Assembly (NCBI RefSeq): GCF_014842265.1
Contig: NZ_JACYVI010000011.1
Coordinates: 149,593-213,592 of the forward strand
Reading direction: 5' to 3'
From: Pseudomonas sp. CFBP 13711
Lineage (GTDB): Bacteria; Pseudomonadota; Gammaproteobacteria; Pseudomonadales; Pseudomonadaceae
Length of the DNA stretch: 64,000 bases
Shown: positions 54,393 through 62,461 of the stretch, piece after piece
How positions within the stretch are numbered: position 1 is the stretch's first letter
Layout of the letters: every line of letters begins with the position of its first letter
Notes under the pieces: model-generated
Told to the model about the DNA's origin: nothing
Seen by the model: the letters and a program-made list of their open reading frames with translations, nothing else
The model's database searches: none
Translations under genes and position numbers: made by a program

Positions 54393-55580
54393 TTAGCTGA
54401 CAAGCGCCTTGGATTCCGGCCCACGAAGTAACAGCACTGAGCTGACAAATCCCAAAAGCCCTACGCTCCCTAATGCTAACCAGGTCTCGACAGGGGTGCG
54501 GTTTAGTATGAGCCAGCTACCCACGTAATAACCGGCGGCGCCGCTGAGCGCCCCCACTGCGCTCATCACTCCGAAGAATGTTCCCTGACTCCCTTCCGTT
54601 GCCAATGATGCGGTCATGCTTTCGAGCGTGGGCAACAGGATGGTCTCGACGACTGAATAGGCGACGATAAACAGCAGAAACCATTGGATGCCGCGCAGCA
54701 TAGCGAGACTGGCGAAGCTAGCTCCCGCCCCCAGATACGCCCAAGTGGTCAGTGATGCAGGATTTACTTTCGTCATCCACCCTTTCGCCAGAATGATAAA
54801 GGCGAGGCCGGCCACGCCATTGATGACATAAATGGCGGAAGCGGCATGAGGCCCGGCCAGTTATCCTGCGTACATTGGAAACGCAACGTAGAGCTGTGGG
54901 AACAGGAAAAACCACGGTAATGAAACCACGATCAACCGCCATAGCCCGGCATGTGTGGCGGCCGCCTTCAGGCTTTCAATCATGGACTGCCTTCGGGAGC
55001 TCACTGATGATCCGAATTTCGACCGGTGGGCGACGACGCTGAGGGTAATGAACAAAATGGCGCTGACTCCGAAAGCCACACGGATATCAGCCAGGCCCGC
55101 AAGACCGCCGACTGTAGGACCCACCACTGCTCCGACGTTCAGCATTTGGTTGTTGGACGCGAAGAGGGCTGAGTGGGATTCTTTGGGTTGCCGGCCGAAG
55201 AGGCCATACACGCCACCCTCGTAGCATGCGACACCGGTACCGGCGATCACCGCGAAGACTACCCAGGCGCTCACCCCCTCGAAATAGCTGAAACCCAGAA
55301 AGCCCAAGCCTCGCAGCAGGAGGCCCAAGGTGATGACCCTGTGTGAGCCGAACCGATCAGTAATCGCGCCTGCGGCGAGCGGCAACACCTGCGCGGAAAG
55401 CAAATTGGCGGACATCACCGACGCGAGTGCGGCAGCACCAAAATGAAGGTTCGCCGACATATACAGGGCCAGCAGTGGGATAGTCATAAAATGGGAGGCA
55501 TTCATCAGACCCTGCATCCACAGCAATCTGCGGATATCGTGGGGCCAGAACGGTCGTTCGGGCTGCACTACCTTGATCAT
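54393..55580 (-). pseudogene. DHA1-like MFS transporter interrupted by an in-frame TAA
   Basis: One frame of about 395 codons runs from ATG 55580 to 54393 with a TAA at 54861-54863, between FPMYAG and LAGPHAASAIYVIN. Both parts are in frame and both carry transporter sequence: SANLLSAQVLPLAAGAITDR with motif A GAITDRFGSHRVITLG, and AYSVVETILLPTLESMTASL in the second half. A single base change from a Gln, Glu or Lys codon explains it. A 239-residue truncated product with about seven helices would result. It diverges from the CGNR gene. Confidence 0.8.
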
Positions 55581-55653
55581 GTTGAGGCTCCGTAACCGTC
55601 AATGTTATTTTGATGGTTACTTAGATAAATGGCGTTTGCAATAGGAGAGGGCG

Positions 55654-56238
55654 ATGCAACCTCAGCATCAAGCAGCACCGGGGGATCTCGAATACGTTCG
55701 ACGCTTCATTAACACGTGGTCGATTCCAAACCAGACACGCACGGCAACGGATGACCTGCCGCTGCTTGCAAGGGATGCTGAAAGCTGGCGCGAGGCACTT
55801 TCGGTTCATCCTCCGGCCGATAAGGATTCCTTGGAGCAGCTACGGGAGTTGCGCTCGGACTTACGTAAGTCATGCGAGGGACTGGATGAGGCGAATGGTC
55901 TGCTGAACGCCTGGTTCTCGCGTGTCTCTCTGTCAGTTCGCGTTAAATCTGTGGAGGAGGGGGCGTCCCAACTCTGTGTGATGCCTGCAGACGGCAGTTA
56001 CATTGCCTATATTCTTGCGGCGGTAGCCAATGCCATTTCGTCAGGTACATGGTCGCGACTTAAAACGTGTGGCGATTGCCGTTGGGCTTTCTACGACAAC
56101 ACCCGCAACGGCAGCAAGCGTTGGTGTGGCATGACCAAAGGCGGGGTGGATGGCAGGGCTTGCGGGACGATTGCCAAAGTTAGCGCCTTCAGGGCAAGAG
56201 CAGCCGCCAGAGCGAAGTCGGATCCGGGCGCACACTAA
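55654..56238 (+). CDS. CGNR zinc-finger (ABATE-like) putative regulator
   Basis: A 194-residue protein with the CGNR-type C-terminal zinc finger: KTCGDCRWAFYDNTRNGSKR, then WCGMTK and ACGTIAKVSAFRAR. The first three zinc cysteines and the last are kept, but the name-giving CGNR reads CGTI. The N-terminal half is the stress-response domain usual for the family (DLEYVRRFINTW near the start). It diverges from the broken MFS gene and may have been its regulator. Ligand unknown. Confidence 0.82.
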   Translation: MQPQHQAAPGDLEYVRRFINTWSIPNQTRTATDDLPLLARDAESWREALSVHPPADKDSLEQLRELRSDLRKSCEGLDEANGLLNAWFSRVSLSVRVKSVEEGASQLCVMPADGSYIAYILAAVANAISSGTWSRLKTCGDCRWAFYDNTRNGSKRWCGMTKGGVDGRACGTIAKVSAFRARAAARAKSDPGAH

Positions 56239-56317
56239 GTGGCGCGCAGAGGTCCGCCGAATGCTTATTGAGGACCACAAACATTCAAACCGTTTTTTTC
56301 GCCGCACACTTCTGCGG

Positions 56318-56496
56318 CACCACACATTCCAACCGCTAAAAACAGAAAAGCCCGGCGAACCGGGCTCTCTTAAACCGAGCGCTACTTATCGAGCGGCTTT
56401 CAGTTTGATCACGTCACCGGATACGGTGGTGGTGTAGCCGTTCAGAACCCATGCCCAGAACCACTTTTCCTGCACTTGAGTGTTGATCAGCGCATC
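56318..56496. repeat. 179-base direct repeat, copy 2 (displaced lipoprotein gene tail)
   Basis: This is the second copy of the stretch at 46622-46800. It holds the lipoprotein tail with mostly silent differences (one amino-acid change, R to W, in QEKWFWAW), the stop codon and the terminator. At its right edge (56496) homology ends exactly where recombinase-coding sequence begins. Confidence 0.85.
56349..56366 (-). terminator. Terminator within repeat copy 2
   Basis: The same AGCCCGG-CGAA-CCGGGCT hairpin as at 46653, here ending the chimeric recombinase gene, with TTTTCTG after it on the minus strand. Confidence 0.7.
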
Positions 56497-57531
56497 AATA
56501 TCCGGATTATCCGACGCCAACGCCATATCCGCGAGGTTGTGCCTGATCGAGCACGTGATGAGCCATAGACCTTTGAGATCGTGCACACCCAGCGAATCCT
56601 CCCTCGGAAACAGGCTCACCGCTGGCAACGGCTGGCTAGAATCAATATTCAGGTAAACCAGGTATCGGTCGAAAGTCCGGGAAAATGCCCGTGGCAAGGG
56701 AACCATTGAGCCATTCTTGGGATGGCTTTCCAGCCAGTCGCCACGCTCGTTACGCATGAACTGGTCGATACGCCCAGGGCTAGAAGCCGTACCAAGCACT
56801 TGCCACATCGGTCTGACCGTATACCTGGCGATCGTGAGGTACATTTCGATCAGGTGTGAGTTATGGGGACTAAGCAGGTTCGGTAGCGTCTTCAAAATCC
56901 ACTTCATCACTGCATCCGAAATGGAGCCTCGAGCCTGTGGTTCCTTAAAGGACAGCCAGTCCAGCTTGGCAGCGGCTACGTTTGGCCTAGTGGCAGAGAC
57001 GTCCTTCAAGTAGAAATCCATGAACTGCGTGACGCTCCTGATCTCACGCTTCCAAACATTCTTATCTATGGCGTCGCTCGAGTTCGCGGTGCGAGCGGTA
57101 TGGAACAGTTTCCACTCAGGATTTATCGGGTAATCGCGGTAGTCCTTGCCGGAGCTAACCAAGAACCGCGGCTGAATGCTAGGACTGGCCCAGCCACTGT
57201 CAGGGGTTTGGACAAAGGCCACATAGTCTTTGAAGTCGGCGTCCGTCCAGTCCAGCAACGAGAGGTTGTTTGCGAAACTCCAGTTGAGCATCTTTTCCAG
57301 ACCGTTGATGGTCTTGTAGTACTGAAGGTGTGGCGTCTGTGGACTCCAACTATGAGCAATCCAGTTCAAGTACCGATCGGCGTACCAGGCGCTCATGAAC
57401 GGAAGGCAGGAGTCGTCAACTTCGTTCAGGCGAGCTGAGACGTGAGCGTTGACCGGGAACCGTTTTACTTGGTTGGGCTGCCAATGGTCGTACGATGGGA
57501 AAATCGGAAATGGGATGAACGGCCGCGTCAT
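56386..57531 (-). pseudogene. Truncated tyrosine recombinase fused in frame to a lipoprotein tail
   Basis: A 381-residue frame. Residues 1 to about 344 read as a tyrosine recombinase: an N-terminal helical domain (YYKTINGLEKMLNWSFANNL), a catalytic domain with RYTVRPMWQVLG and the box-II-like SIRHNLADMALASDN. From about residue 345 it switches to DALINTQVQEKWFWAWVL and KLKAAR, the end of the small lipoprotein encoded at 46690. The final catalytic tyrosine segment expected after the RHNLA box is absent, so recombinase activity is unlikely. The switch coincides with the repeat edge at 56496. It may be left by integration at a lipoprotein-gene attachment site. The next 249 bases, up to dif, hold nothing recognised. 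Confidence 0.7.
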
Positions 57532-57780
57532 AGTGGAACCAGCAACCTAGAATCTTTGGGTGGTACCTATACGTGTAGCAGAGAGATTGAGGTACGGCCA
57601 GTCTGATCGTGACACGCGATGCTAACCGGCGATTAGTGAAACGGCAGCGAGAAGCGAACATGAGACAGGGGATGAGGATGAGCTTTCAAATAGCTGATTT
57701 TTCGAGAAACGGGGTTTTGTGCAAACGTGAACGGAGGTTAGTGACATTGGACACTGATGTACAACGTAAAGTGTTTCATA

Positions 57781-57808
57781 ATTTAACATAATATATATTA
57801 TGCGAAGC
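57781..57808 (-). other. dif: dif site (XerCD recombination site) at the prophage boundary
   Basis: Read on the minus strand, the 28 bases are an XerC arm GCTTCGCATAA, a 6-base spacer TATATA and an XerD arm TTATGTTAAAT. The XerD arm equals the E. coli and Pseudomonas dif arm and the XerC arm fits the Pseudomonas type (GATTCGCATAA). It stands three bases from the first prophage gene. KOPS polarity on both sides supports a true chromosomal terminus. A second dif copy is expected beyond the right window edge. Confidence 0.88.
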
Positions 57809-57810
57809 CT

Positions 57811-57945
57811 CTAATCCTTCCAGGGTGGGATGCCCAAGAAAAGCCAGCGAAGCAACGGGACGGCGAAAAAAGAGAAAACAAGGACGCCAATGGTGAAATA
57901 GAAAGCGGTCAAATCGCCGGTGAAACCATCGGGCGTTAGATTCAA
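57811..57945 (-). CDS. Small phage membrane protein (TTG start)
   Basis: A 44-residue protein: NLTPDGFTGDLTAFYFTIGV, then LVFSFFAVPLLRWLFLGIPP, ending WKD. It has one strong membrane helix. TTG at 57945 overlaps the preceding stop (TTGA) and has AGGAG eight bases before it. It is the last prophage gene, three bases from dif. It could be a minor coat or envelope protein; no family match is claimed. Confidence 0.6.
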   Translation of the reverse strand: MNLTPDGFTGDLTAFYFTIGVLVFSFFAVPLLRWLFLGIPPWKD

Positions 57946-58166
57946 TTGAGATTCTCCTGGGCAAACGCGACGAGTTCAGCATCTAGCTGGACGTCGTCGA
58001 ACCACCTGTCAACGCTCATGAAAACAACCTGTCCTGCAGGATCGAGAACCAGCCAACAAAGGAAATTGTCCTGGTGAATGGCGGCCTCGGCAAGTACATC
58101 ATCAAGGTCGATGCAGGATCCGCAGCATTGGCCAGCGTGAGTTTGAGCAACAAGCACGTAACTCAT
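57942..58166 (-). CDS. Phage protein of unknown function
   Basis: A 74-residue acidic protein (QTHAGQCCGSCIDLDDVLAE, then FLCWLVLDPAGQVVFMSVDR). It has four cysteines, three of them clustered as CCGSC. No signal peptide. ATG 58166 overlaps the zot stop (ATGA), so it is translated with the assembly gene. No family recognised. Confidence 0.65.
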   Translation of the reverse strand: MSYVLVAQTHAGQCCGSCIDLDDVLAEAAIHQDNFLCWLVLDPAGQVVFMSVDRWFDDVQLDAELVAFAQENLN

Positions 58167-59488
58167 TTGAGAACACTCCGACCGCCGCGACTGGTGTCCT
58201 CGACCACGGTGAAACGTTGGCCAGAGTTACCAGCAAGCGTGTTACCAAAAGCTGGCCGACCCTGTGGCGGCTCAGCGAGCTGAGACGCCGCCGGGTTCGG
58301 CCTTTGCTCTGCAAGGGACTTGTTGGGAACCTTGCCAAAGTTTTCGAGTGGCCAAGGACGAACCACGTAGACGACGTTCTGCTTGGACAATTTGATGCCG
58401 TACTCGGTGCGCTCTACGGTCCATCCCAAGGACGCTATAGAGGCACGGTTGAAACGTTCCTTGACGCGATAAGCACTGTCCAGCACGTCGATCTGAAACT
58501 CAAGCCATGGGCGCTGATCGCCCTCTACAGGCGTGCGCTCGAGGATAGCTGCAAGGCGCAAATCGTACTGGCTGGCGAACTTGTCGAAGTAGTCAATTGG
58601 TTCGGCCTTGGCTGCTTGGACACCAGCGGCAACAGAACCACCCTGCGTCTCCGGAGCCGGAGCCTGCTTTGTTTTCACCTCAGGGACATCAGCAGGCTTG
58701 GATTGGGCCTTGTCGACGACCTGGCTGCTGGTGTGATCAGACGTTGGGACCTTGGCGACTTCAGTGTGGTGAAAGAAGCTCCAAAGGTAATAGAGGGCAT
58801 AAATCAAAATGCCGACGAATATCAGGCCGTAAACCTTGTGCTTAGTTTGAAAAATGCCGTAGCGCTTATCTTTGTAGTTGTCCTTATTCTGAGTTTCATC
58901 ACGGTGCGACTTATACAAGGGAAAGAACGCCTTGTTGTAGGGCTTCTTGCCTTCAGCCGTGCGCTTGAAACGATTGCGACCGGCGTTGCTATAGCTGGCC
59001 CAATGAAACGAATCCTCCTTACCCATCATGTCGAGCTTGGTGTATCGGGTGTAACGCTGAAGGCGCTTACGCCAAGTGGTATGAAGCTCGGTTAGGTCCT
59101 GACCCATGATCAGAATATCGATGCCATAGTGACCGTGCTCGGTGACGAACTTTGCCCAGTTGGCAGACAGCGGCTGACGGTCAGGGGGCCAGAACTGGTT
59201 GATTTCATCCCATATCCAGAGCGAGTCAGTGACCTGATTGTTGAGAAATTGCTCTTTCACCCAGGGCACAACCTTTTCCTCTTCGTGATCCTCGAAAGGA
59301 TGCTCAAGAGTGATAAGCAAACGATCGACAGTCGGAAGCGGGATAACACAATATTCAGAAATGGCTTTGCGGTTAATGCCGTGGATATTGGTGACCACGG
59401 TTCGACCCTTAACCAACGAATCGACAATATGCTGCATGGATTCAAGACTTTTGCCAGAGCGCGGCAATCCTTCACTACCGAAAATCAT
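58163..59488 (-). CDS. zot: Zot-domain phage assembly ATPase (pI)
   Basis: A 441-residue inner-membrane assembly protein. The cytoplasmic Zot domain has Walker A GLPRSGKS at residues 7-14 and Walker B-like DSLWIWDEINQFW near 90-100. A single membrane helix follows at about 217-237 (YGLIFVGILIYALYYLWSFF), then a proline- and charge-rich periplasmic part of about 200 residues. In inoviruses it threads the ssDNA into the coat at the envelope. The start has GGTGG upstream, overlapping a minus-strand KOPS octamer (59496-59503). It is followed by two small coupled genes. Confidence 0.92.
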   Translation of the reverse strand: MIFGSEGLPRSGKSLESMQHIVDSLVKGRTVVTNIHGINRKAISEYCVIPLPTVDRLLITLEHPFEDHEEEKVVPWVKEQFLNNQVTDSLWIWDEINQFWPPDRQPLSANWAKFVTEHGHYGIDILIMGQDLTELHTTWRKRLQRYTRYTKLDMMGKEDSFHWASYSNAGRNRFKRTAEGKKPYNKAFFPLYKSHRDETQNKDNYKDKRYGIFQTKHKVYGLIFVGILIYALYYLWSFFHHTEVAKVPTSDHTSSQVVDKAQSKPADVPEVKTKQAPAPETQGGSVAAGVQAAKAEPIDYFDKFASQYDLRLAAILERTPVEGDQRPWLEFQIDVLDSAYRVKERFNRASIASLGWTVERTEYGIKLSKQNVVYVVRPWPLENFGKVPNKSLAEQRPNPAASQLAEPPQGRPAFGNTLAGNSGQRFTVVEDTSRGGRSVLK

Positions 59489-59503
59489 ATAACCACCCTG
59501 CCC

Positions 59504-59851
59504 TTACCACTGACCAAGCGTCAGCAATTTACGAGTTAAACGGAAACCAACACCCAAGCCCAAAATTCCGAGCGCTTGAGGTATGCCAAACAGACCAACG
59601 AAGTAAAGAACCGCCTCGGGCAATTGGTTGAATAGAGACTGCAAACCGTATTGAGTGAGGAATTCGGGAGCGGGGATCATGCCCAGCAAATAGAGGACGC
59701 CATCGAGAAAGCCCTGCAAGACCTTTAAGGGGAAGTCGAGGATGAACGCCATGAAGTCCTTGAAAAGACCACCGAGCCATTCAAATATGCGAGCAAACCA
59801 TTTAAGGATGGCACCGAACCAACTAACTATGGTGGAGATAATCGCCTGCAT
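59504..59851 (-). CDS. DUF2523-like phage minor coat protein (pVI type)
   Basis: A 115-residue hydrophobic protein with three probable helices: IISTIVSWFGAILKWFARIF, then LKVLQGFLDGVLYLLGMIPA and LYFVGLFGIPQALGILGLGV. It has the place and look of the DUF2523/pVI proteins found between the adsorption protein and Zot. GAGGT lies before ATG 59851, and the pIII-like stop is 7 bases upstream. It probably caps the virion end that leaves the cell last. Confidence 0.8.
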   Translation of the reverse strand: MQAIISTIVSWFGAILKWFARIFEWLGGLFKDFMAFILDFPLKVLQGFLDGVLYLLGMIPAPEFLTQYGLQSLFNQLPEAVLYFVGLFGIPQALGILGLGVGFRLTRKLLTLGQW

Positions 59852-59858
59852 AAATACC

Positions 59859-61322
59859 TCAGTCTAATATGGCCTGACGGAATGCCAAGTAAGCGCATAC
59901 GATGGAAAAAACTATCTTGGCGTACTGAGCCATCGAGACAAACCAAGGCTGGCAATAGAAGTCGAACACCAGATCGTATGAAAACATCGAAGCAAATACA
60001 GCGAATGAAACATTAGTGGACCAAGACGGACAACCAGCGGAAGCGTTGACAGTAAAGAATCCAGCAACAGAGGCAACTATCGGAAGCGCCTTAACACGGC
60101 TCGCATAACTGTCCAGTGCCTTCTCTTTGGTGTCCTTAGTGGGTTCATACAACTTCTCATACTTAGGACCATCACAGCCAGCGCCTGAACAGGGTGACGG
60201 AGTAGTCTTATCGTCGGTGTCGTCATCACTATCATCTGGATCAGCTTCGTCTGATGGTTGCTCGGTAGTGGTGGTAGTATCGCCGGGCTTACCATCGGTT
60301 GATGTTGTTGAAGTGCTTGACTTGTTATAAGTGAAAGAGGAAGGCCCGTAAGTAATATCATACTTGTTGTTTGTGGTCGTTGTTGTGGTAGACGTAGTGC
60401 CATCTGAATTGGCATGGGTTGACTTTGTTGTGGTACTACCGGCATCTACTGAGCTGGGACCACGCATGTCTAATTGACGTTGACGCAAACCTTCATAACA
60501 ACGATCAGGCGCAAGAGAACCGGCGCACTGCTGTTTGAGGATGCCTTTAACGAAATCGGAATCTTGGTTGTTTATCCAAGTGTCCATATCGATGAAATCT
60601 TTATCAGTCAATGGAATATAGGCGCTGCCATAACAAGCACCTCTTGTCTGACTGTAATCAGAGTTTGGAGGACATCCACTACCAAACCTACGACTAGTAA
60701 CACCAATAAGAAAATCACCCCTGTTGTTGTCAGCATGGCATTCAGCGGATGTTTCACGAATAACGTCCATCGTAAGAATTGCGCGATCACCCCAAGCCTG
60801 TACAACTCCAGTCTCTCGGAGCAATGCAAAACAGCCAGCTTCAGCGCTGGACAAAACTGAACCGTGATCACCCTCCCAGACGTAGTAATTGCCGCCGTTA
60901 GTTGCAGTTGTACCAGTTGTAGGAGTCGGCGTATTAGCATCACCCTTCTTAACGAAGGTGCCATCTTCCATGGCCCAGCCAAGCCCCTTAAGAAGTTGGT
61001 CGAGAGCGGCTCCGACGACAATACCAGCAACACCACCCTTGATTATTCCTTTTGTACCGGCCTTGATAGTGTTTAAGCCGAACTCAGCACCGCCCAATAT
61101 GCCACGCACGGGAACATTCTTAGTTGCTGCTGGAATATATTCGCCTTCAATCGCCGTGCTGATGGTTAACGCATCATTGGCTAACGAGGCTGAACCATTT
61201 TCAACTTGCTGTGACAGTGAAGGAAGATTGACCTTCTTAGTTGCGGCCTCTACGGTCGGAAGAATGCAACACAACAAACACCAGCCGTAACAAATCCGCC
61301 AAAAGCCGCGATAACGAGCCAT
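59859..61322 (-). CDS. Phage adsorption protein, pIII-like
   Basis: A 487-residue secreted protein. The signal peptide is MARYRGFWRICYGWCLLCCI with LPTVEA, cleaved before ATKKVN. The middle has many cysteines; from about 320 to 420 comes a Thr/Ser/Asp-rich linker (TSTTTTTTNNKYD, then DEADPDDSDDDTDDK). A hydrophobic anchor ends the protein (YAKIVFSIVCAYLAFRQAIL). This is the plan of inovirus pIII: receptor-binding head, glycine-poor linker, membrane anchor. ATG 61322 follows the central terminator; the longer frame to 61415 would run through it. The receptor is unknown, since heads vary by host. Confidence 0.82.
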   Translation of the reverse strand: MARYRGFWRICYGWCLLCCILPTVEAATKKVNLPSLSQQVENGSASLANDALTISTAIEGEYIPAATKNVPVRGILGGAEFGLNTIKAGTKGIIKGGVAGIVVGAALDQLLKGLGWAMEDGTFVKKGDANTPTPTTGTTATNGGNYYVWEGDHGSVLSSAEAGCFALLRETGVVQAWGDRAILTMDVIRETSAECHADNNRGDFLIGVTSRRFGSGCPPNSDYSQTRGACYGSAYIPLTDKDFIDMDTWINNQDSDFVKGILKQQCAGSLAPDRCYEGLRQRQLDMRGPSSVDAGSTTTKSTHANSDGTTSTTTTTTNNKYDITYGPSSFTYNKSSTSTTSTDGKPGDTTTTTEQPSDEADPDDSDDDTDDKTTPSPCSGAGCDGPKYEKLYEPTKDTKEKALDSYASRVKALPIVASVAGFFTVNASAGCPSWSTNVSFAVFASMFSYDLVFDFYCQPWFVSMAQYAKIVFSIVCAYLAFRQAILD

Positions 61323-61350
61323 ATCATGTTTCCACCTGCAGGACGAAGAG

Positions 61351-61378
61351 AAAAAAAAGGGCTCCCCGCGGGGAACCC
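61351..61378 (-). terminator. Central phage terminator after the coat gene
   Basis: On the minus strand GGGTTCCCC pairs with GGGGAGCCC (one G-U pair) over a GC turn, then eight T. It sits between the major coat and pIII-like genes, as in Ff phages, where it keeps coat mRNA high. Confidence 0.9.
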
Positions 61379-61398
61379 TCGGTGCAGCAGAGCGCCAA

Positions 61399-61638
61399 TC
61401 AGAAGAAGCTGGCAACCTTGTTTACGGCCCACTTGGCGAAGTTCGGACCGATCTTCACAACGCCCATAGAGACGATTGCAGCGATGGCAGTGGCACCGGC
61501 AATGCCGCCGATCATGGTGCTGAAGTCGATGTCGTTGCCAGCGGCGAAAGTCATCGGTGCAGCGACAGTTGCGGCAACGGAAGTTGCAACAGCAGCTTGA
61601 GTTTTGGACATGCTGAACAGCGCTTTGAGTTGTTTCAT
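61399..61638 (-). CDS. Major coat protein precursor (pVIII-like)
   Basis: A 79-residue precursor. The signal peptide covers about 32 residues and ends TVAAPMTFA, with cleavage before AGNDIDFSTM. The mature part of about 46 residues has an acidic start, a central hydrophobic helix (IGGIAGATAIAAIVSMGVVK) and a basic end (FAKWAVNKVASFF), the inovirus coat plan and nearly the length of the Pf1 coat. A strong terminator follows. The start overlaps the upstream gene (ATGA). Confidence 0.9.
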   Translation of the reverse strand: MKQLKALFSMSKTQAAVATSVAATVAAPMTFAAGNDIDFSTMIGGIAGATAIAAIVSMGVVKIGPNFAKWAVNKVASFF

Positions 61639-61907
61639 AGTTCTTCTACCTGTGACGTACTTGAGAAAAAGCCGGAGACTTCTCCGACAGTAGAGGCAAC
61701 GGCAGCCAGGAAAAGTACCAAGCCGAACGTTGTTCCAAATGCGAGCCCGAATGCGGCGGGTTCCGGGTAAGCAAACAGGCCCGCAATTGTCATTGACCCG
61801 GCAAAGTCTGCCGGAGTCTGCAAAACATACCCTGTGCAGTCGCCTGAGAACTCACCTTGAGCGACCAGACGGTTATCAGAGTCGAGGACTACACAGAGCG
61901 GCAGCAT
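61635..61907 (-). CDS. Phage small membrane protein
   Basis: A 90-residue protein: a polar first half with a CTGYVLQTPADFAGSM segment, then a hydrophobic helix GLAFGTTFGLVLFLAAVAST and a short tail. It stands where inoviruses carry pVII/pIX-type minor coat genes, just before the major coat gene, and overlaps it by four bases. ATG 61907 is two bases after the preceding stop. A minor coat role is likely from place only. Confidence 0.68.
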   Translation of the reverse strand: MLPLCVVLDSDNRLVAQGEFSGDCTGYVLQTPADFAGSMTIAGLFAYPEPAAFGLAFGTTFGLVLFLAAVASTVGEVSGFFSSTSQVEEL

Positions 61908-61909
61908 GA

Positions 61910-62062
61910 TTAAGCGTCCCCAGCGGCAGCGAGGCAGGCGCTACAGGCGTAATCATCGGCGCGGTAATTCTCCAGCGCGTTAGCCAGGTCGTCGTCAAAC
62001 AACTGTTGGCCGCAGATCATGCAATCGGGCTGGTAATCGATTTGTTCATCAGAGTCAGACAT
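61910..62062 (-). CDS. Small phage protein with two CxxC pairs
   Basis: A 50-residue acidic protein: MSDSDEQIDYQPDCMICGQQ, then LFDDDLANALENYRADDY and ACSACLAAAGDA. The CMIC and CSAC pairs, 30 residues apart, suggest a zinc ribbon. It has GAGGTCGTT before the start and lies between the ssDNA-binding gene and the 90-residue membrane-protein gene, with a 2-base gap to the latter. A regulatory or zinc-binding role is possible; no family match. Confidence 0.6.
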   Translation of the reverse strand: MSDSDEQIDYQPDCMICGQQLFDDDLANALENYRADDYACSACLAAAGDA

Positions 62063-62095
62063 AACGACCTCGCTAATTCAAAGTGAGTGGCTATT

Positions 62096-62449
62096 TCAAC
62101 CGGCTTTTGACTGGTCAACTGACTTTACGACAGTTGGAGCGGCTGAACGGTCGACAAGGTGCAAAGGCGGGCCTTGAAGTGTGTAACGCTCTTGAGGCTT
62201 GTTATTGAACAACTCACATTCAACACGTACAGGTGCGAAAACCTCAGCGCCGATGTGGGTGCGATAGGCGTTGTGCAGGCCTTTCTTGTAATCGTTGCCC
62301 GCTACCATGATCTTACGGGTCATAGTGTGGCTAATGCCGTCACGATCGGTCGAGACATCATCAATGGCAACTACCGCATACGGGTTTTTGCCTTGAACAT
62401 CTTCGTTTTTAATAATGACGGCCTGAACAAAGCCACTGAGAATAATCAT
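62096..62449 (-). CDS. Phage single-stranded DNA-binding protein (pV-like)
   Basis: A 117-residue protein: IILSGFVQAVIIKNEDVQGK, then NPYAVVAIDDVSTDRDGISH and MTRKIMVAGNDYKKGLHNAY. It has the beta-rich look and place of inovirus gene V proteins, which coat the ssDNA progeny before export. AAGGAG precedes ATG 62449. Its ATG shares one base with the stop of an overlapping frame (62449-62667). Confidence 0.72.
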   Translation of the reverse strand: MIILSGFVQAVIIKNEDVQGKNPYAVVAIDDVSTDRDGISHTMTRKIMVAGNDYKKGLHNAYRTHIGAEVFAPVRVECELFNNKPQERYTLQGPPLHLVDRSAAPTVVKSVDQSKAG

Positions 62450-62461
62450 CAGGAAAACTCC

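Noticed and set aside
56303..56320. Hairpin GCCGCA/TGCGGC near a T-run as a terminator
   Set aside because: The T-run precedes rather than follows the stem on the plus strand and becomes an A-run on the other strand.
46622..56496. A simple genomic island bounded by the two 179-base repeats as attL and attR
   Set aside because: The recombinase lies outside the right repeat and the intact lipoprotein gene has its 5' part inside the left one, which does not fit one insertion. Recorded as a duplication of uncertain origin instead.
57758..57765. A GTACAAC motif near dif like the array at 19878
   Set aside because: Only a single half-site; most likely chance.
57609..57791. A 60-codon plus-strand frame next to dif
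   Set aside because: No family, no good ribosome site, runs into the dif site, and starts in the recombinase leader.
58217..59095. A 292-codon plus-strand frame inside the prophage
   Set aside because: It is antisense to the Zot gene and the only large plus-strand frame in a region where all supported genes are on the minus strand.
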